This document shows positions 14,215-23,600 of a stretch of 64,000 nt of DNA, one piece after another. The stretch is from CAYFMS01 sp964462325 (GTDB lineage: Bacteria; Patescibacteriota; Patescibacteriia; UBA9934): NCBI GenBank assembly GCA_964462325.1, contig CAYWYQ010000001.1, positions 1 through 64,000 of the forward strand, read 5' to 3'. Below the pieces are notes generated by a model that was given only the letters and a program-made list of their open reading frames with translations, searched no databases and had not been told where the DNA came from. The position numbers and the translations under genes are program-made. The stretch's first letter is position 1. Each line of letters starts with the position of its first letter.

Positions 14215-14231
14215 AGTCGCACAGAACATGT

Positions 14232-16328
14232 ATGAAAGAATTTATTTTATCAGGAAAAGATTCGATAGGTAACTTAAGGATTGATTATGAGAACGAGTTA
14301 AATGACGAACAGTTACAAGTTGTAAAAGATGGTTCGGGTGCGGCTTTGGTACTCGCAGGTGCCGGTTCAGGAAAAACAAGAACAATTACCTACAGGGTTG
14401 CTTGGCTATTAGAGCATGGAATTACACCGGAAAATATTCTTCTTTTAACGTTTACGAATAAAGCGTCAAGAGAGATGATTGAGCGTGTAGAAGGGCTACT
14501 CGGACAATATCCACGCGGATTATATGCGGGAACATTTCATTCGGTTGCAAATAAATTGCTACGTAAATATGCAACAAGGATTGGTTATGAACCAAATTTT
14601 TCAATATTAAGCGATGAAGATTCGCGTGATCTTATCTCTCTCTGCGTAAAGGATTTAAAGATTGATACAAAAAAACGGCGTTTCCCAAGTGCGAAAATTC
14701 TACAAGGGTATATATCCTATTCGAGAAATAGACAAGATGATTTTGAGTGGTTTATAGAATCTAATCACCCAAAAATGCTCAATATTGTTGGTGAAATGAA
14801 GGCGGTTGCTAATCGGTATGCTGAGCAAAAAAAGCAACAAAATTCAATGGATTTTGATGATTTGCTCATCAGGTTATTGGAGCTGCTGAAGCAAGAAGAA
14901 ATTCTGAATCAATTATCCGGCCAGTTTCAATATGTGCTTGTAGATGAGTTTCAAGATACGAATATTGTACAGGCAAAAATCATCCATCTGCTCTCATCTG
15001 TACATCAGAATATATTAGTGGTTGGCGATGATGCACAGAGTATTTACTCATTTCGCGCTGCAGAAATACGAAATATCCTTGATTTCCCGAATAATTATCA
15101 TGGCTCAAAAACATTTAGACTCACAAAAAATTATCGTTCAACACCACAGATTCTGTCTGTGGCGAATGCGGTGATTACAAACAACACGGAACAGTTTAAA
15201 AAGGAATTGCAGGCGATTCATCATGCAGGTGATTTGCCCCAAGTGATTCCCGCTCGTTCAGGGGCTCAGGAAGCTCAATTTGTTGCAGAAAAAATTCAGG
15301 AGCTTGTTTCGAAGGGTGTATCATATAAGCAAATAGCTGTTTTATTCCGTGCAGCATTTCATTCACAAGCGCTTGAATTTGAATTAATGCGTCGGGACAT
15401 AGCCTATGATTATCGTGGAGGAATGAAGTTTTTTGAGCGTTCTCATGTGAAGGATGTCATTGCACACTTGCGTTTAGTGCATAATGTAAGAGATGGCATG
15501 GCATGGGTCAGGGCTCTTAGGATTCATCCCGGAATTGGATTAGTGACCGCAGGGAATATTGCGGCGCAGGCTGGAATATCCTCATCGGTAAGAGAGGTTG
15601 TTGAATGTATTTCACCAAGAGGAAAAAGGGCGCAATCTGGCTGGGAGGGGTGCAAACGTATACTACAAAAGATTCTTTCGGTCCCAGCAATACCTTCTGA
15701 AATGATTAAGGCTCTTGCTAGCAGTAAGGATTACCAGGCCTATATTGAAAATGAATTTCCAAATTATCAAGATAGACTAGAAGATTTGGAGCAGTTCGCT
15801 ATTTTTGCTGAACAGTTCTCAGACATATCAGATTTTCTTGATGCAGTAAGTTTGACAGATGAACATGGTGCACCGAATCAACAAAAAAGTCAGACGGACG
15901 ATCGCATTATTCTGTCCACGGTGCATCAGTCAAAAGGGCTAGAATGGAATTCGGTATTTGTACTCAATTTGGCAGATGGTGCATTTCCGCATAAGAGAGC
16001 CTATGGTGAGGAAGGGGCGATTGAGGAAGAAAGACGTCTATTCTATGTTGCCGTCACACGAGCAAAGGAACATTTATTTATGTCTTATCCAGTGACAACA
16101 GGTTATGACCATGTTGAAATTCAGCAACCGTCCATGTTTCTAGATGAAATACCGGAACAGATGTATGAAACGATAAAATTAACCCACGCTCGCAATTCAT
16201 TTCAAAGAAAACCAATGTATAATAGGTATGTAGCTCATGAAGAGCCAACCATCGTACTCGATGATATGGGTGAAACAATTTCTAGGCCGGCGCCTAGTTC
16301 ATTTTTAAGAGGTATAGACGAATTATGA
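14232..16328 (+). CDS. UvrD/PcrA-type DNA helicase
   Basis: 698 residues, near the usual 650-750 of superfamily 1A helicases that translocate 3'-5' in repair and replication restart. All motifs are in order: ELNDEQLQVV (Q motif), LAGAGSGKTRTITYR (Walker A, about residue 37), TFTNKASREM, YAGTFHSVANKLLR, LVDEFQDTN (Walker B), VVGDDAQSIYSFRAAEI, LTKNYRST, ILSTVHQSKGLEWNSVFVL and EEERRLFYVAVTRAK. The Walker B Tyr of DEYQD is Phe. The C-terminal TIVLDDMGETISRPAPSSF tail is unlike PcrA Tudor tails. The stop overlaps the next start (ATGA). Confidence 0.93.
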   Translation: MKEFILSGKDSIGNLRIDYENELNDEQLQVVKDGSGAALVLAGAGSGKTRTITYRVAWLLEHGITPENILLLTFTNKASREMIERVEGLLGQYPRGLYAGTFHSVANKLLRKYATRIGYEPNFSILSDEDSRDLISLCVKDLKIDTKKRRFPSAKILQGYISYSRNRQDDFEWFIESNHPKMLNIVGEMKAVANRYAEQKKQQNSMDFDDLLIRLLELLKQEEILNQLSGQFQYVLVDEFQDTNIVQAKIIHLLSSVHQNILVVGDDAQSIYSFRAAEIRNILDFPNNYHGSKTFRLTKNYRSTPQILSVANAVITNNTEQFKKELQAIHHAGDLPQVIPARSGAQEAQFVAEKIQELVSKGVSYKQIAVLFRAAFHSQALEFELMRRDIAYDYRGGMKFFERSHVKDVIAHLRLVHNVRDGMAWVRALRIHPGIGLVTAGNIAAQAGISSSVREVVECISPRGKRAQSGWEGCKRILQKILSVPAIPSEMIKALASSKDYQAYIENEFPNYQDRLEDLEQFAIFAEQFSDISDFLDAVSLTDEHGAPNQQKSQTDDRIILSTVHQSKGLEWNSVFVLNLADGAFPHKRAYGEEGAIEEERRLFYVAVTRAKEHLFMSYPVTTGYDHVEIQQPSMFLDEIPEQMYETIKLTHARNSFQRKPMYNRYVAHEEPTIVLDDMGETISRPAPSSFLRGIDEL

Positions 16329-16897
16329 AGTATTCCCAACATCATTTTACGAGGCAAAAAACAAAACAAGGTTCTGTGAAAGTGACTGTTATTGTTATTT
16401 TGGCTTTTATTCTTGCGGTATTGCTTGTAATTCTAGGATTAAGGGACATTGGAAACAGAACAATCGAAGAGGAAGTGATTACTACTCAAGAATCAGCACA
16501 GGAAATAAAAGAAGATGTACAGATGAAGGCGCTTGAAACGGTATCATATCCGGTAGAGGAAATTTTATTACATGGATCAGGTGAGTTTTCTGCCTCTGGA
16601 ATTGCAAGACGTGGCATAGAATCAAATATTTTTACACATGTGATCGTAACTGATTTACCGCCGATTAATCAAGATTTCTTTTTCTATGAAGGATGGCTTG
16701 TGATACCCGGTGTGACGGAGTTCTTTTCGACAGGTGTCATGTTCCTGCGTGAGGACGGTAAATGGGGGCTTGTTTTGGAGGAGGATATAACAGCTGGTTA
16801 TGAAGATGTGCTTGATTACAGCCGTGTGATTATAACGCGAGAGCCATTTGACAATGACCCTGCGCCGGATATTCATGTCGCCGAAGGAGATTTTTAA
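16325..16897 (+). CDS. Membrane-anchored protein, RskA-like C-terminal fold possible
   Basis: 190 residues: a cytoplasmic basic N-terminus, one membrane helix (about 19-40), an acidic linker rich in Glu, and an outside domain from about residue 75. The FFYEGWLVIPGVTEFFSTGVMF block resembles the YEVWL...G...AGxF core of anti-sigma-K (RskA) C-terminal domains, but there is no N-terminal zinc anti-sigma domain. ATG overlaps the helicase stop by 4 nt, so it is translationally coupled to it. Function is unknown; a role in envelope sensing would be a guess. Confidence 0.5.
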   Translation: MKYSQHHFTRQKTKQGSVKVTVIVILAFILAVLLVILGLRDIGNRTIEEEVITTQESAQEIKEDVQMKALETVSYPVEEILLHGSGEFSASGIARRGIESNIFTHVIVTDLPPINQDFFFYEGWLVIPGVTEFFSTGVMFLREDGKWGLVLEEDITAGYEDVLDYSRVIITREPFDNDPAPDIHVAEGDF

Positions 16898-16898
16898 G

Positions 16899-17390
16899 GC
16901 TTCCGCTTGAAAATTAACGAACTTTGCATTCACTCTTTCCTGTCCTCAACGTTCAAGTAAATTTCATTTAATTTTCTGTACGGGATTTCGCTTGAAAATG
17001 GACGATCTGTCGACTCGTTGCGCATCGAAAGGTCTGTACCTCGATCGAGAGGTCGGACCTTGAAATGGACGTTTCAGTACAGCTGCGGGATATCTTCAAG
17101 CTTCATCGACATCTCATTCCATTTTCTGCGCGGACGGTTTTGTTGCTGAAAGACATGTCCGACTTTATTCCGGAGGTTCAACCTCCAATATCCGAGGTTC
17201 AACCTCCAATAAAAGCCTTGTATGCCAAGAAATGCTATCACAGTGTGTTTATTGATGTTCAGTACAATAAACACATCCGAGGTTCAACCTCGAGGTTGAA
17301 CCTCGGTACGGCGAGGTTGAACCTCGATAAGAAGGGTATGTACTTCATACGAGAGGTCGGACCTAAAATAGGAAAGTAGTAGATCGGACC
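16899..17390. repeat. Composite intergenic repeats (family A then family B)
   Basis: Two family-A copies (about 16899-16985, which lacks the central palindrome, and 16984-17138, which carries an inserted AGGTC...GGACCT stretch). From about 17168 to 17375 come family-B palindromes (AGGTTCAACCT and CGAGGTTGAACCTCG, six or more) around an 11-bp hairpin TGTGTTTATTG/CAATAAACACA (about 17243-17274). No gene seen. The same order of B palindromes around an AT-rich hairpin recurs at 27374-27540 and 41090-41235. Confidence 0.65.
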
Positions 17391-17494
17391 TTTTCGATTG
17401 AAAGGCCAGTATTCTAGAGGATGTAGGGCTTACCTCTATCGGCCTGATCCAAATCGTCTGTTATTTTTGCCACCGTGAACCACTCGTATTTTCA

Positions 17495-17503
17495 TGGTAT
17501 AAT
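17495..17503 (+). promoter_or_regulatory. Extended -10 promoter of the LOG-family gene
   Basis: TGGTATAAT ends 10 nt before the ATG at 17514. Because the box lies inside a longer open frame, it decides against the upstream GTG start. Confidence 0.7.
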
Positions 17504-17513
17504 TGCCATAAGT

Positions 17514-18251
17514 ATGAAAGTATTTTCGAAGTATGAAAAGGATGGGGAGCAAATCTGTCGCGTACCATTAACGCCGGAAGAAAGAGCATCCCTCGGTGGG
17601 CAAAAAATTCAAACAAGAATGTCAGATATTACTTGGCGAATTTTTCGGATAATGGCAGAATTTGTTGATGGTTTTCAGTTCCTTTCAGGATTAAAAAAGG
17701 AAGTGACGATTTTTGGTTCTGCAAGACTGTCTCCGGATCATGTATCGTATCAAGAGGCGGTAAAACTTGGTTCATTATTGTCGAAGTCGGGATTTACTGT
17801 GGTGACAGGCGGTGGACCAGGAATTATGGAGGCTGCCAATAAAGGAGCATATGAAGCAAATGGAATCTCAGTAGGACTCAATATACAATTACCAGAAGAA
17901 CAAAGGGTTAATCCGTATGTGAACAAATCAAAAGCCTTTCATTACTTCTTTACGAGAAAGGTGATTCTAGCGGCATCTGCTCAGGCCTATGTCTATTTCC
18001 CTGGAGGATTCGGCACAATGGATGAGCTATTTGAAATACTTACCCTTATTCAAACAGAGAAATCTGAACGTATTCCTGTTGTTTTAGTTGGGCATGACTA
18101 TTTTGATGGCTTGATGGAATGGGTGGGAAAAGTTATGTGCGGTGAGTACGATACTATTCATAAGGAAGACTTAAAATTGTTTACCATTGTGGATACGGCG
18201 GAAGAAGCATTCGAGATCATTAAGGGCTCTACCGATAGAACATTCTTTTAA
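17514..18251 (+). CDS. LOG-family nucleotide phosphoribohydrolase
   Basis: 245 residues of a Rossmann-type LOG (lonely guy, TIGR00730) protein. FGSARLSPDH, VTGGGPGIMEAANKGAYEA and FPGGFGTMDELFEILTLIQTEK carry the family's GGGxxGxM and PGGxGTxxE active-site motifs. Members hydrolyse nucleoside 5'-monophosphates to base and ribose-5-phosphate. The N-terminal 45 residues (PLTPEERASLGG...MSDITWRIFRI) are typical of the bacterial longer subtype. The next gene starts 2 nt after the stop. Confidence 0.88.
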   Translation: MKVFSKYEKDGEQICRVPLTPEERASLGGQKIQTRMSDITWRIFRIMAEFVDGFQFLSGLKKEVTIFGSARLSPDHVSYQEAVKLGSLLSKSGFTVVTGGGPGIMEAANKGAYEANGISVGLNIQLPEEQRVNPYVNKSKAFHYFFTRKVILAASAQAYVYFPGGFGTMDELFEILTLIQTEKSERIPVVLVGHDYFDGLMEWVGKVMCGEYDTIHKEDLKLFTIVDTAEEAFEIIKGSTDRTFF

Positions 18252-18253
18252 AT

Positions 18254-19828
18254 ATGGCGGAACGAATTTTGCAGCTTGCCGCTGCCATGAAACAACCTGA
18301 TGGACTCGACGCAGGGTCTGGCGAAGAAAAAATCGAGGTGAGTTTACCTGCAAGAAGTGCGGGGACGCTGTATGAGAAAGCTCGAACCGCTATTGATTAT
18401 CAAGAAGAGCATTTACTAAGGCGAAATGCAATTTTACGCATTATTAGACGCTACATGGGGTCGGATTCTACGGTCGCAGAGATTTCAGAACGGTTGCTAC
18501 GCGAATTGATTTGGGCGAAACATTTAGAAAATAAGGAAGTGCCATCTCGCATGGTTCAGGAACTTATTCCTATTTTTGAAAAATATGAACCTCTTCTTCG
18601 AGAAACAGATACATTTGATGAGGTATGGAAGGACAAAGCATTTAAATGGATTCTTGAGATTCTTTCTACAGAAATTGAATATGCGGTTACACCTCCGTAC
18701 CGCGCTGAGGCACTTGTAAGTTTCATGTATGAAGAGATGCGTGAACATATAGAATGGGATCCTCAAATTAAGGTAAGTACAGAAGATAAAGACCTACTTA
18801 TTTATATCGCTGTACATAAAACCCTGCTAAAATCTAACACAGCGACACTGCGATTCCGTGTCATGACCCTGTACTATCCGGACTGGCCGGGACCATCTAC
18901 TGCGGCTCGCATTCAAGAAATAGAGCATTATTTACAGACAGTCATTGAAACGGTCGATAAACAAATCGGGCATCCGATTGTTGATAAGCTTATTGTACAA
19001 TTACGACGAAAAACAGGATTATTCCACACACTTCGTGACATCATTGAACATGATCCAGATGATGTACCACGGTTAATAGAGGATCCTTCGCTTATGGATA
19101 AAGCGGTAGGGAGATTTCTCAAAAAGAGAACGACGAATTTCAGGCGTAGATTGCGCAGAACGGTTTTACGTTCCATTCTCTTCCTATTTATTACCAAAAT
19201 GTTACTTGCACTTATTTTAGAGGCTCCATATGAATTTTGGTATTTGCAAGAAACAAATTATGCGCCGCTTCTGATTAATATTTTCTTCCCGCCGACATTA
19301 CTTGCACTCATTGCTCTCACGACAACCATACCTGAACGGAAAAATACAAAAGATTATCAGGAAGCAACTCGTGCTTTGCTTATTGGTTCTGACCACGAAT
19401 ACATAAATATCCGGATGAAAGCGTCAAGCTTTTCTACATGGAATGTGATATTTAATGTCATTTATGCATTCACATATCTTATTATTTATGGAGGAATCAC
19501 AGTCGTTCTCATAAATCTGCACTTTATATGGCTGTCCATAATGCTCTTCCTATTTTTCTTGTCATTGGTCGCATTCTTTGCCATCCGTATTCGAATGACA
19601 ACAAGAGATATTATTATCTCAAATGCAAGAAGAGGATTTTTTGGAACGATTTTTGATTTCTTTATGATACCGGTCGTACGTGCCGGTCGTTGGCTTTCTG
19701 AAAATGTTTCAAAGATTAATGTATTCATTTATTTCTTCGACTTTATATTGGAAGCGCCTATTAAGGTCGCTATTCGATTCTTTGAGAGTTGGACAGATTA
19801 TATACAAGAAAAACGAGAGGAATTATGA
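18254..19828 (+). CDS. Large membrane protein of unknown function
   Basis: 524 residues, no family recognised with confidence. Residues 1-300 are soluble, mostly helical and charged; around residues 303-460 there are about four membrane helices (ILFLFITKMLLALIL, NIFFPPTLLALIAL, NVIYAFTYLIIYGG, IMLFLFFLSLVAFFAIR); the tail has an amphipathic helix pair ending KREEL. The basic cluster RRRLRRTVLR directly precedes the first helix. It sits between the LOG gene (2-nt gap) and the glycosidase gene (ATGA overlap), so all three are probably one operon. Confidence 0.6.
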   Translation: MAERILQLAAAMKQPDGLDAGSGEEKIEVSLPARSAGTLYEKARTAIDYQEEHLLRRNAILRIIRRYMGSDSTVAEISERLLRELIWAKHLENKEVPSRMVQELIPIFEKYEPLLRETDTFDEVWKDKAFKWILEILSTEIEYAVTPPYRAEALVSFMYEEMREHIEWDPQIKVSTEDKDLLIYIAVHKTLLKSNTATLRFRVMTLYYPDWPGPSTAARIQEIEHYLQTVIETVDKQIGHPIVDKLIVQLRRKTGLFHTLRDIIEHDPDDVPRLIEDPSLMDKAVGRFLKKRTTNFRRRLRRTVLRSILFLFITKMLLALILEAPYEFWYLQETNYAPLLINIFFPPTLLALIALTTTIPERKNTKDYQEATRALLIGSDHEYINIRMKASSFSTWNVIFNVIYAFTYLIIYGGITVVLINLHFIWLSIMLFLFFLSLVAFFAIRIRMTTRDIIISNARRGFFGTIFDFFMIPVVRAGRWLSENVSKINVFIYFFDFILEAPIKVAIRFFESWTDYIQEKREEL

Positions 19829-20838
19829 GAAGAAAAAGGAGGAAAATGGCTATACGTATTCTCTGGATGTTTGCCATCATACTTCTTTTCGGATTCGGAA
19901 CCCTGGTATTCGCCAAGGAAAAACCTCAAAGGATGGGCGCAACCTTCTCAACACATTATGCAGATGAATTGGGAATCGATTGGAAGGACGCATTTACTGA
20001 ATCAGTACAAGATCTAAAAATACAACATTTTCGTATTCCAGTTTATTGGTCTCGAGTACAGGAAAATCAAGATGGTTATTCTTGGGATGAATTAGATTGG
20101 ATCATGAATCAAGCGGAAAAGAATGATTTGAATATAACGATAGCTATTGGGCAAAAAGTTCCACGTTGGCCAGAATGCTTTATTCCGGAATGGGCAGAGG
20201 AATTGCCAGAAGTAGAGTACAGACAATCCTTATCCGTCTTTTTGCAGGAAGTGGTATATCGATATAAGGATTATGAATCTCTAGAGCGTTGGCAGATTGA
20301 AAATGAAGCCTTTTTCCCATTTGGGGATTGTCCAGCGCCAGATGTAGAACAATACCGCATGACCATGGATCTTGTACATTCTATTGATAATGAAACACCA
20401 ATTCAGGTCACAACGAGTGGTGAACAGTCTATTTGGATCAAAAGTGCTCTTGAATCAGATATTGTAGGGGCAAGTTTGTATCGCGAGGTGAAAGATCCAA
20501 ATCTCGGTAACATTACTTTTCCGCACTCTCCATTTTATTATCGAGTACAAGGGTTGATGGCTCGTATGTTTACAGAAAAGATTATTATATCTGAATTACA
20601 GGTTGAACCATGGGGGATACATATGTACCTTGATTCGGATCAAAGCGTATTGAATGCATATGCAAATTTTACAAAGGAGGATTTAACAGCGAATGTTCAA
20701 TTTGCAAAAGCAACTCGGCTTGATGAAGTGTATTTATGGGGAATTGAATGGTGGTATGCCCTGAAGGAAAATGGAGAGAACAGACTTTGGGATCAGGGAA
20801 GAAATATTATTCATCAAGCGAATATGTCCTATGAATAA
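19825..20838 (+). CDS. Secreted or anchored clan GH-A glycoside hydrolase-like protein
   Basis: 337 residues. An N-terminal basic stretch and hydrophobic helix (about 8-29) form a signal or anchor, followed by a TIM-barrel glycosidase-like domain. HFRIPVYWSRVQ, ERWQIENEAFFPFGDC (the N-E of the acid/base glutamate) and IISELQVEPWG (nucleophile glutamate at the end of a strand) fit clan GH-A families such as GH5 or GH39. Late WGIEWWYALKENG is the usual aromatic strand 8. Substrate unknown. ATG at 19825 overlaps the previous stop (ATGA); ATG at 19846 is an alternative. Confidence 0.7.
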   Translation: MRRKRRKMAIRILWMFAIILLFGFGTLVFAKEKPQRMGATFSTHYADELGIDWKDAFTESVQDLKIQHFRIPVYWSRVQENQDGYSWDELDWIMNQAEKNDLNITIAIGQKVPRWPECFIPEWAEELPEVEYRQSLSVFLQEVVYRYKDYESLERWQIENEAFFPFGDCPAPDVEQYRMTMDLVHSIDNETPIQVTTSGEQSIWIKSALESDIVGASLYREVKDPNLGNITFPHSPFYYRVQGLMARMFTEKIIISELQVEPWGIHMYLDSDQSVLNAYANFTKEDLTANVQFAKATRLDEVYLWGIEWWYALKENGENRLWDQGRNIIHQANMSYE

Positions 20839-22225
20839 AAAATTTGATGTTATCGTCATTGGTTCCGGGGCCGCTGGATTTGCTGCCGCGCAAATGATTC
20901 GCGCAGAAGGAAAGTCCGTTTGTGTGATAGAGGGGGGAGCAATTGGAGGTGAATGCCCAAATAATGCATGTATTCCAACAAAGGCTCTCTTACATTCAGC
21001 AAAGAGTTATTACAAAGCAAAAAATCATTTAGCTGATATTGGCGTATATGCACCAAAAGTTTCTTTTCGATTTTCTAAAATCATGAACAATAAAACAAAT
21101 GTGGTTGATTTGGTAACGGGAGAAGGAAAGCGCATTGAAAAACTTGCAAGAAAATTAGGTATAAAAATCATAAAAGGATATGCATCGTTCGTAGGAGTGA
21201 GGACAATTGAGGTGAAGAAAAAGCGCATTTCAGGGAAGGTAATCATTCTCGCAACAGGGGCGACTGATTTTATTCCTCCGATTGCTGGATTGGAAGAGGT
21301 CGACTATTGGACATATAAAGATGCCGTTTCTGCAAAAAAACTGCCGAAGAGTATTGCAATTGTGGGTGCAGGGCCCGTTGGATGTGAATTCGCTACTTTT
21401 TTCAATATGCTCGGTAGTACGGTCACTATGTTACAAATGGCACCACGTATTTTACATCGCGAGGACAAAGCGATTTCGATACAAGCGGAAAAATCATTTA
21501 TGGATAGAGGTGCAACTATTCTGACGAATACGAAAACACTTTCGGTATATTATAAAAATGGAAAAATAGCTGTCACTTATCAGCAGGGAAAGGAAACTCG
21601 GAAAGAAATAGTTGTTGAAAAAGTACTCATTGCGGCGGGGAAAAGGGCAAATATTCAGAACATCAATTTGCAAAAAACAGCGGTAAAAACAGATGAAAAG
21701 GGAAGGCTTATTTTAACAGAGTCCTTACAAACAACAGCGCCACATATTTTTGCCGCTGGTGATGTGACCGGAAAAATGATGTTTACGCATACTGCTCATC
21801 ATGAGGCGCAAATTGTTGCGCATAATGTTTTGGAATTCTTAAAGAAAAAGAATAATTTTATTCAGAGGGACTTGTCAATCGTGCCTCGTGCGACCTTTGT
21901 TGAACCAGAAATTGCTTCTGTCGGGATAACGGAGATGCAAGCAAAGGAACAGAAGATGGACTATCGCGTGGGTACATTTCAAATAGCCAGTCTTGGCAGG
22001 AGCGTAACGGATGATAATCATGCAGGGCTTGTGAAAATTATTATAGATTTGGCATCAAGAAAAATACTTGGTGGACATATTATTGGTCCGCGTGCTGGAG
22101 AGCTCATTCATGAAATCGCACTTGCAATGCACGCCTCTCTTACGGTAGACGCATTAGCAGAAATGCTTCATGCATTTCCAACCTACAGCGAAGCGGTGCT
22201 TGGAGCAGCCTCATCTATTGAATAA
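20831..22225 (+). CDS. Flavoprotein disulfide reductase (dihydrolipoamide dehydrogenase / MerA type)
   Basis: 464 residues. FDVIVIGSGAAGFAAA binds FAD at the N-terminus; GGECPNNACIPTKALLH holds the redox-active C-x4-C pair; IAIVGAGPVGCEFA binds NAD(P)H; IFAAGDVTG is the second FAD motif; and HAFPTYSEAVLGA at the end replaces the dihydrolipoamide dehydrogenase HAHPTLSE catalytic His block (first His kept, HP changed to FP). No 2-oxo acid dehydrogenase genes are nearby, so the electron acceptor is open. The ATG overlaps the glycosidase gene by 8 nt; longer in-frame starts lie within that gene. Confidence 0.85.
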   Translation: MNKKFDVIVIGSGAAGFAAAQMIRAEGKSVCVIEGGAIGGECPNNACIPTKALLHSAKSYYKAKNHLADIGVYAPKVSFRFSKIMNNKTNVVDLVTGEGKRIEKLARKLGIKIIKGYASFVGVRTIEVKKKRISGKVIILATGATDFIPPIAGLEEVDYWTYKDAVSAKKLPKSIAIVGAGPVGCEFATFFNMLGSTVTMLQMAPRILHREDKAISIQAEKSFMDRGATILTNTKTLSVYYKNGKIAVTYQQGKETRKEIVVEKVLIAAGKRANIQNINLQKTAVKTDEKGRLILTESLQTTAPHIFAAGDVTGKMMFTHTAHHEAQIVAHNVLEFLKKKNNFIQRDLSIVPRATFVEPEIASVGITEMQAKEQKMDYRVGTFQIASLGRSVTDDNHAGLVKIIIDLASRKILGGHIIGPRAGELIHEIALAMHASLTVDALAEMLHAFPTYSEAVLGAASSIE

Positions 22226-22227
22226 TT

Positions 22228-22800
22228 ATGTTACATACTTTTATTGTGATCATTCTGATCATAATCCTCATCTTCGTACTTCTTGCGACAGCTGTGTTTA
22301 TGGGATTTGCGGTCAGTATATTTTTAGGCGCACCTTATGTCGGTACGAGTAGCTCTATTGCTGCTTCAATGCTCAAAGCAGCTGATGCTGATGAGAAAGA
22401 CACGGTACTTGATATTGGCTGCGGTCTTGGAAACATTTTACAAACGGCGCTCACGGATTTTCATGTAAGGAAGGTAATAGGGGTCGATATTAATCCCGTG
22501 ATTTTATTTTTTACAAAAATACGTTTTCGACCATGGAGAAAGAGAGCTGAATTTATACGGACGGGAATTAAGGAATTGCCACAATTACCAGAGGTGTCTA
22601 TTGTTGTGGTTTATCTTTTGAAAGGACTGATGAATCAATTGCCTGACATACTTCCAGATCGCATACAGCCAGAGGCTCTTCTTGTATCTCATGGATTTAC
22701 CATTGATGGTATTGAGCCAGAACAGGTCGTGCATACTGGCAGAAGTAAGATTTATATCTATCGCGTTCGAGATATCCAGAGGACAAAAAATGCGATGTGA
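22228..22800 (+). CDS. Membrane-anchored class I SAM methyltransferase
   Basis: 190 residues. One N-terminal helix (about 4-36) anchors a compact methyltransferase domain: VLDIGCGLGNILQTAL (SAM motif I), VIGVDINPVILFF (motif II acidic end) and VVVYLLKGLMNQLPDIL (motif IV region). The layout of a membrane helix followed by a PYVGT-like segment and a small domain resembles the FAM173-like bacterial lysine methyltransferases. Substrate unknown. Starts 2 nt after the preceding stop. Confidence 0.65.
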   Translation: MLHTFIVIILIIILIFVLLATAVFMGFAVSIFLGAPYVGTSSSIAASMLKAADADEKDTVLDIGCGLGNILQTALTDFHVRKVIGVDINPVILFFTKIRFRPWRKRAEFIRTGIKELPQLPEVSIVVVYLLKGLMNQLPDILPDRIQPEALLVSHGFTIDGIEPEQVVHTGRSKIYIYRVRDIQRTKNAM

Positions 22801-22816
22801 TACAATCGAAAGCAGT

Positions 22817-23395
22817 ATGAATGGTGAAGTAGTACTCGATATTGAAACAAAGAATACCTTTCAGGATGTTGGTGGTTTTTTTACTGATAAATTAGAGGTT
22901 TCTGTTGTGGTTGCTTATTTTTACGACACAGATACATACGAATCTTATCTTGAATCAGATTTGCCAAAGTTGTTTAAGCGACTCGAGCATGCGACGCGGG
23001 TTATTGGATATAATAGTAAATATTTCGATATGCCTGTTCTCAATAACTATTATGCAGGTGATCTACTTCAGATTCCTCAACTTGATATGCTTGAGAAGGT
23101 GCGTGAAACACTCGGGCATCGTCTTAAATTAGACTCGATTGCACAAGCAACACTTGGTGGTGGAAAGAGTGCACATGGACTCTTAGCTGTTCAGTGGTGG
23201 AAGGAAGGAAAGATCCAAGAAGTGATTGATTACTGTAAAGATGATGTGAAGGTGACAAAAGATGTCTATGAGTATGGTCTTGATAAAGGATATGTTCTTT
23301 TTGATGATCGTACAGGTGAGCGTCAACAAGCGTATGTTGATTTTTCAATTAATAAAACAGAAGCAGCAGTGCTGAATTTAACACTTGGTTTTTAG
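22817..23395 (+). CDS. DEDD-type exonuclease (RNase H-like, YprB family)
   Basis: 192 residues. VVLDIETK at residue 5 provides the first D-x-E, IGYNSKYFDMPVL the third-motif Asp region, and VIDYCKDDVKVT the final YxxxD-like Asp, as in DnaQ-type 3'-5' exonucleases and the RNase_H_2 (PF13482) family. Start chosen at 22817 because TACAAT (22801-22806) preceded by TG lies 10 bp upstream and no Shine-Dalgarno favours earlier codons, which lie inside the methyltransferase gene. The product could act on DNA or RNA. Confidence 0.7.
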   Translation: MNGEVVLDIETKNTFQDVGGFFTDKLEVSVVVAYFYDTDTYESYLESDLPKLFKRLEHATRVIGYNSKYFDMPVLNNYYAGDLLQIPQLDMLEKVRETLGHRLKLDSIAQATLGGGKSAHGLLAVQWWKEGKIQEVIDYCKDDVKVTKDVYEYGLDKGYVLFDDRTGERQQAYVDFSINKTEAAVLNLTLGF

Positions 23396-23404
23396 TTATC
23401 CACA
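23396..23404 (+). promoter_or_regulatory. DnaA box upstream of nrdJ
   Basis: TTATCCACA, the perfect DnaA-box 9-mer, begins right after the stop of the exonuclease gene and 16 bp before the first NrdR box. Confidence 0.55.
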
Positions 23405-23420
23405 TTGTTACGAGATTGCA

Positions 23421-23468
23421 CCACAATATATTGTGGTATTATCTTAAAAGAAGCACAACATATTGTGT
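23421..23468. promoter_or_regulatory. Tandem NrdR boxes upstream of nrdJ
   Basis: CCACAATATATTGTGG (23421-23436, a perfect palindrome) and GCACAACATATTGTGT (23453-23468) match the NrdR-box pattern acaCwAtATaTwGtgt. Their centres are 32 bp apart, three helical turns, the spacing typical of NrdR targets. A possible promoter, TTGTTA (23405-23410), 16 bp, TATATT (23427-23432), overlaps the first box, so NrdR binding would block transcription. Confidence 0.82.
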
Positions 23469-23600
23469 TCTACCCTATAAAAGAAAAGGGGTGGGTCCCG
23501 GCGGGGTCCTATTATTTTTGCCCTATTTTCACTAGCCAAAAGTTCCAATGGGAATTTATGGGTATTGAAAATACCTTTCGTCAATTAATTGTTTTTATTT

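Noticed and set aside
17160..17390. CRISPR array
   Set aside because: The repeated units are short palindromes at irregular spacing, without constant-length repeats or unique spacers, and no cas gene is nearby.
23405..23600. Cobalamin riboswitch before nrdJ
   Set aside because: The leader is too short and lacks a B12-box-like GCCACTG; the palindromes fit NrdR boxes better.
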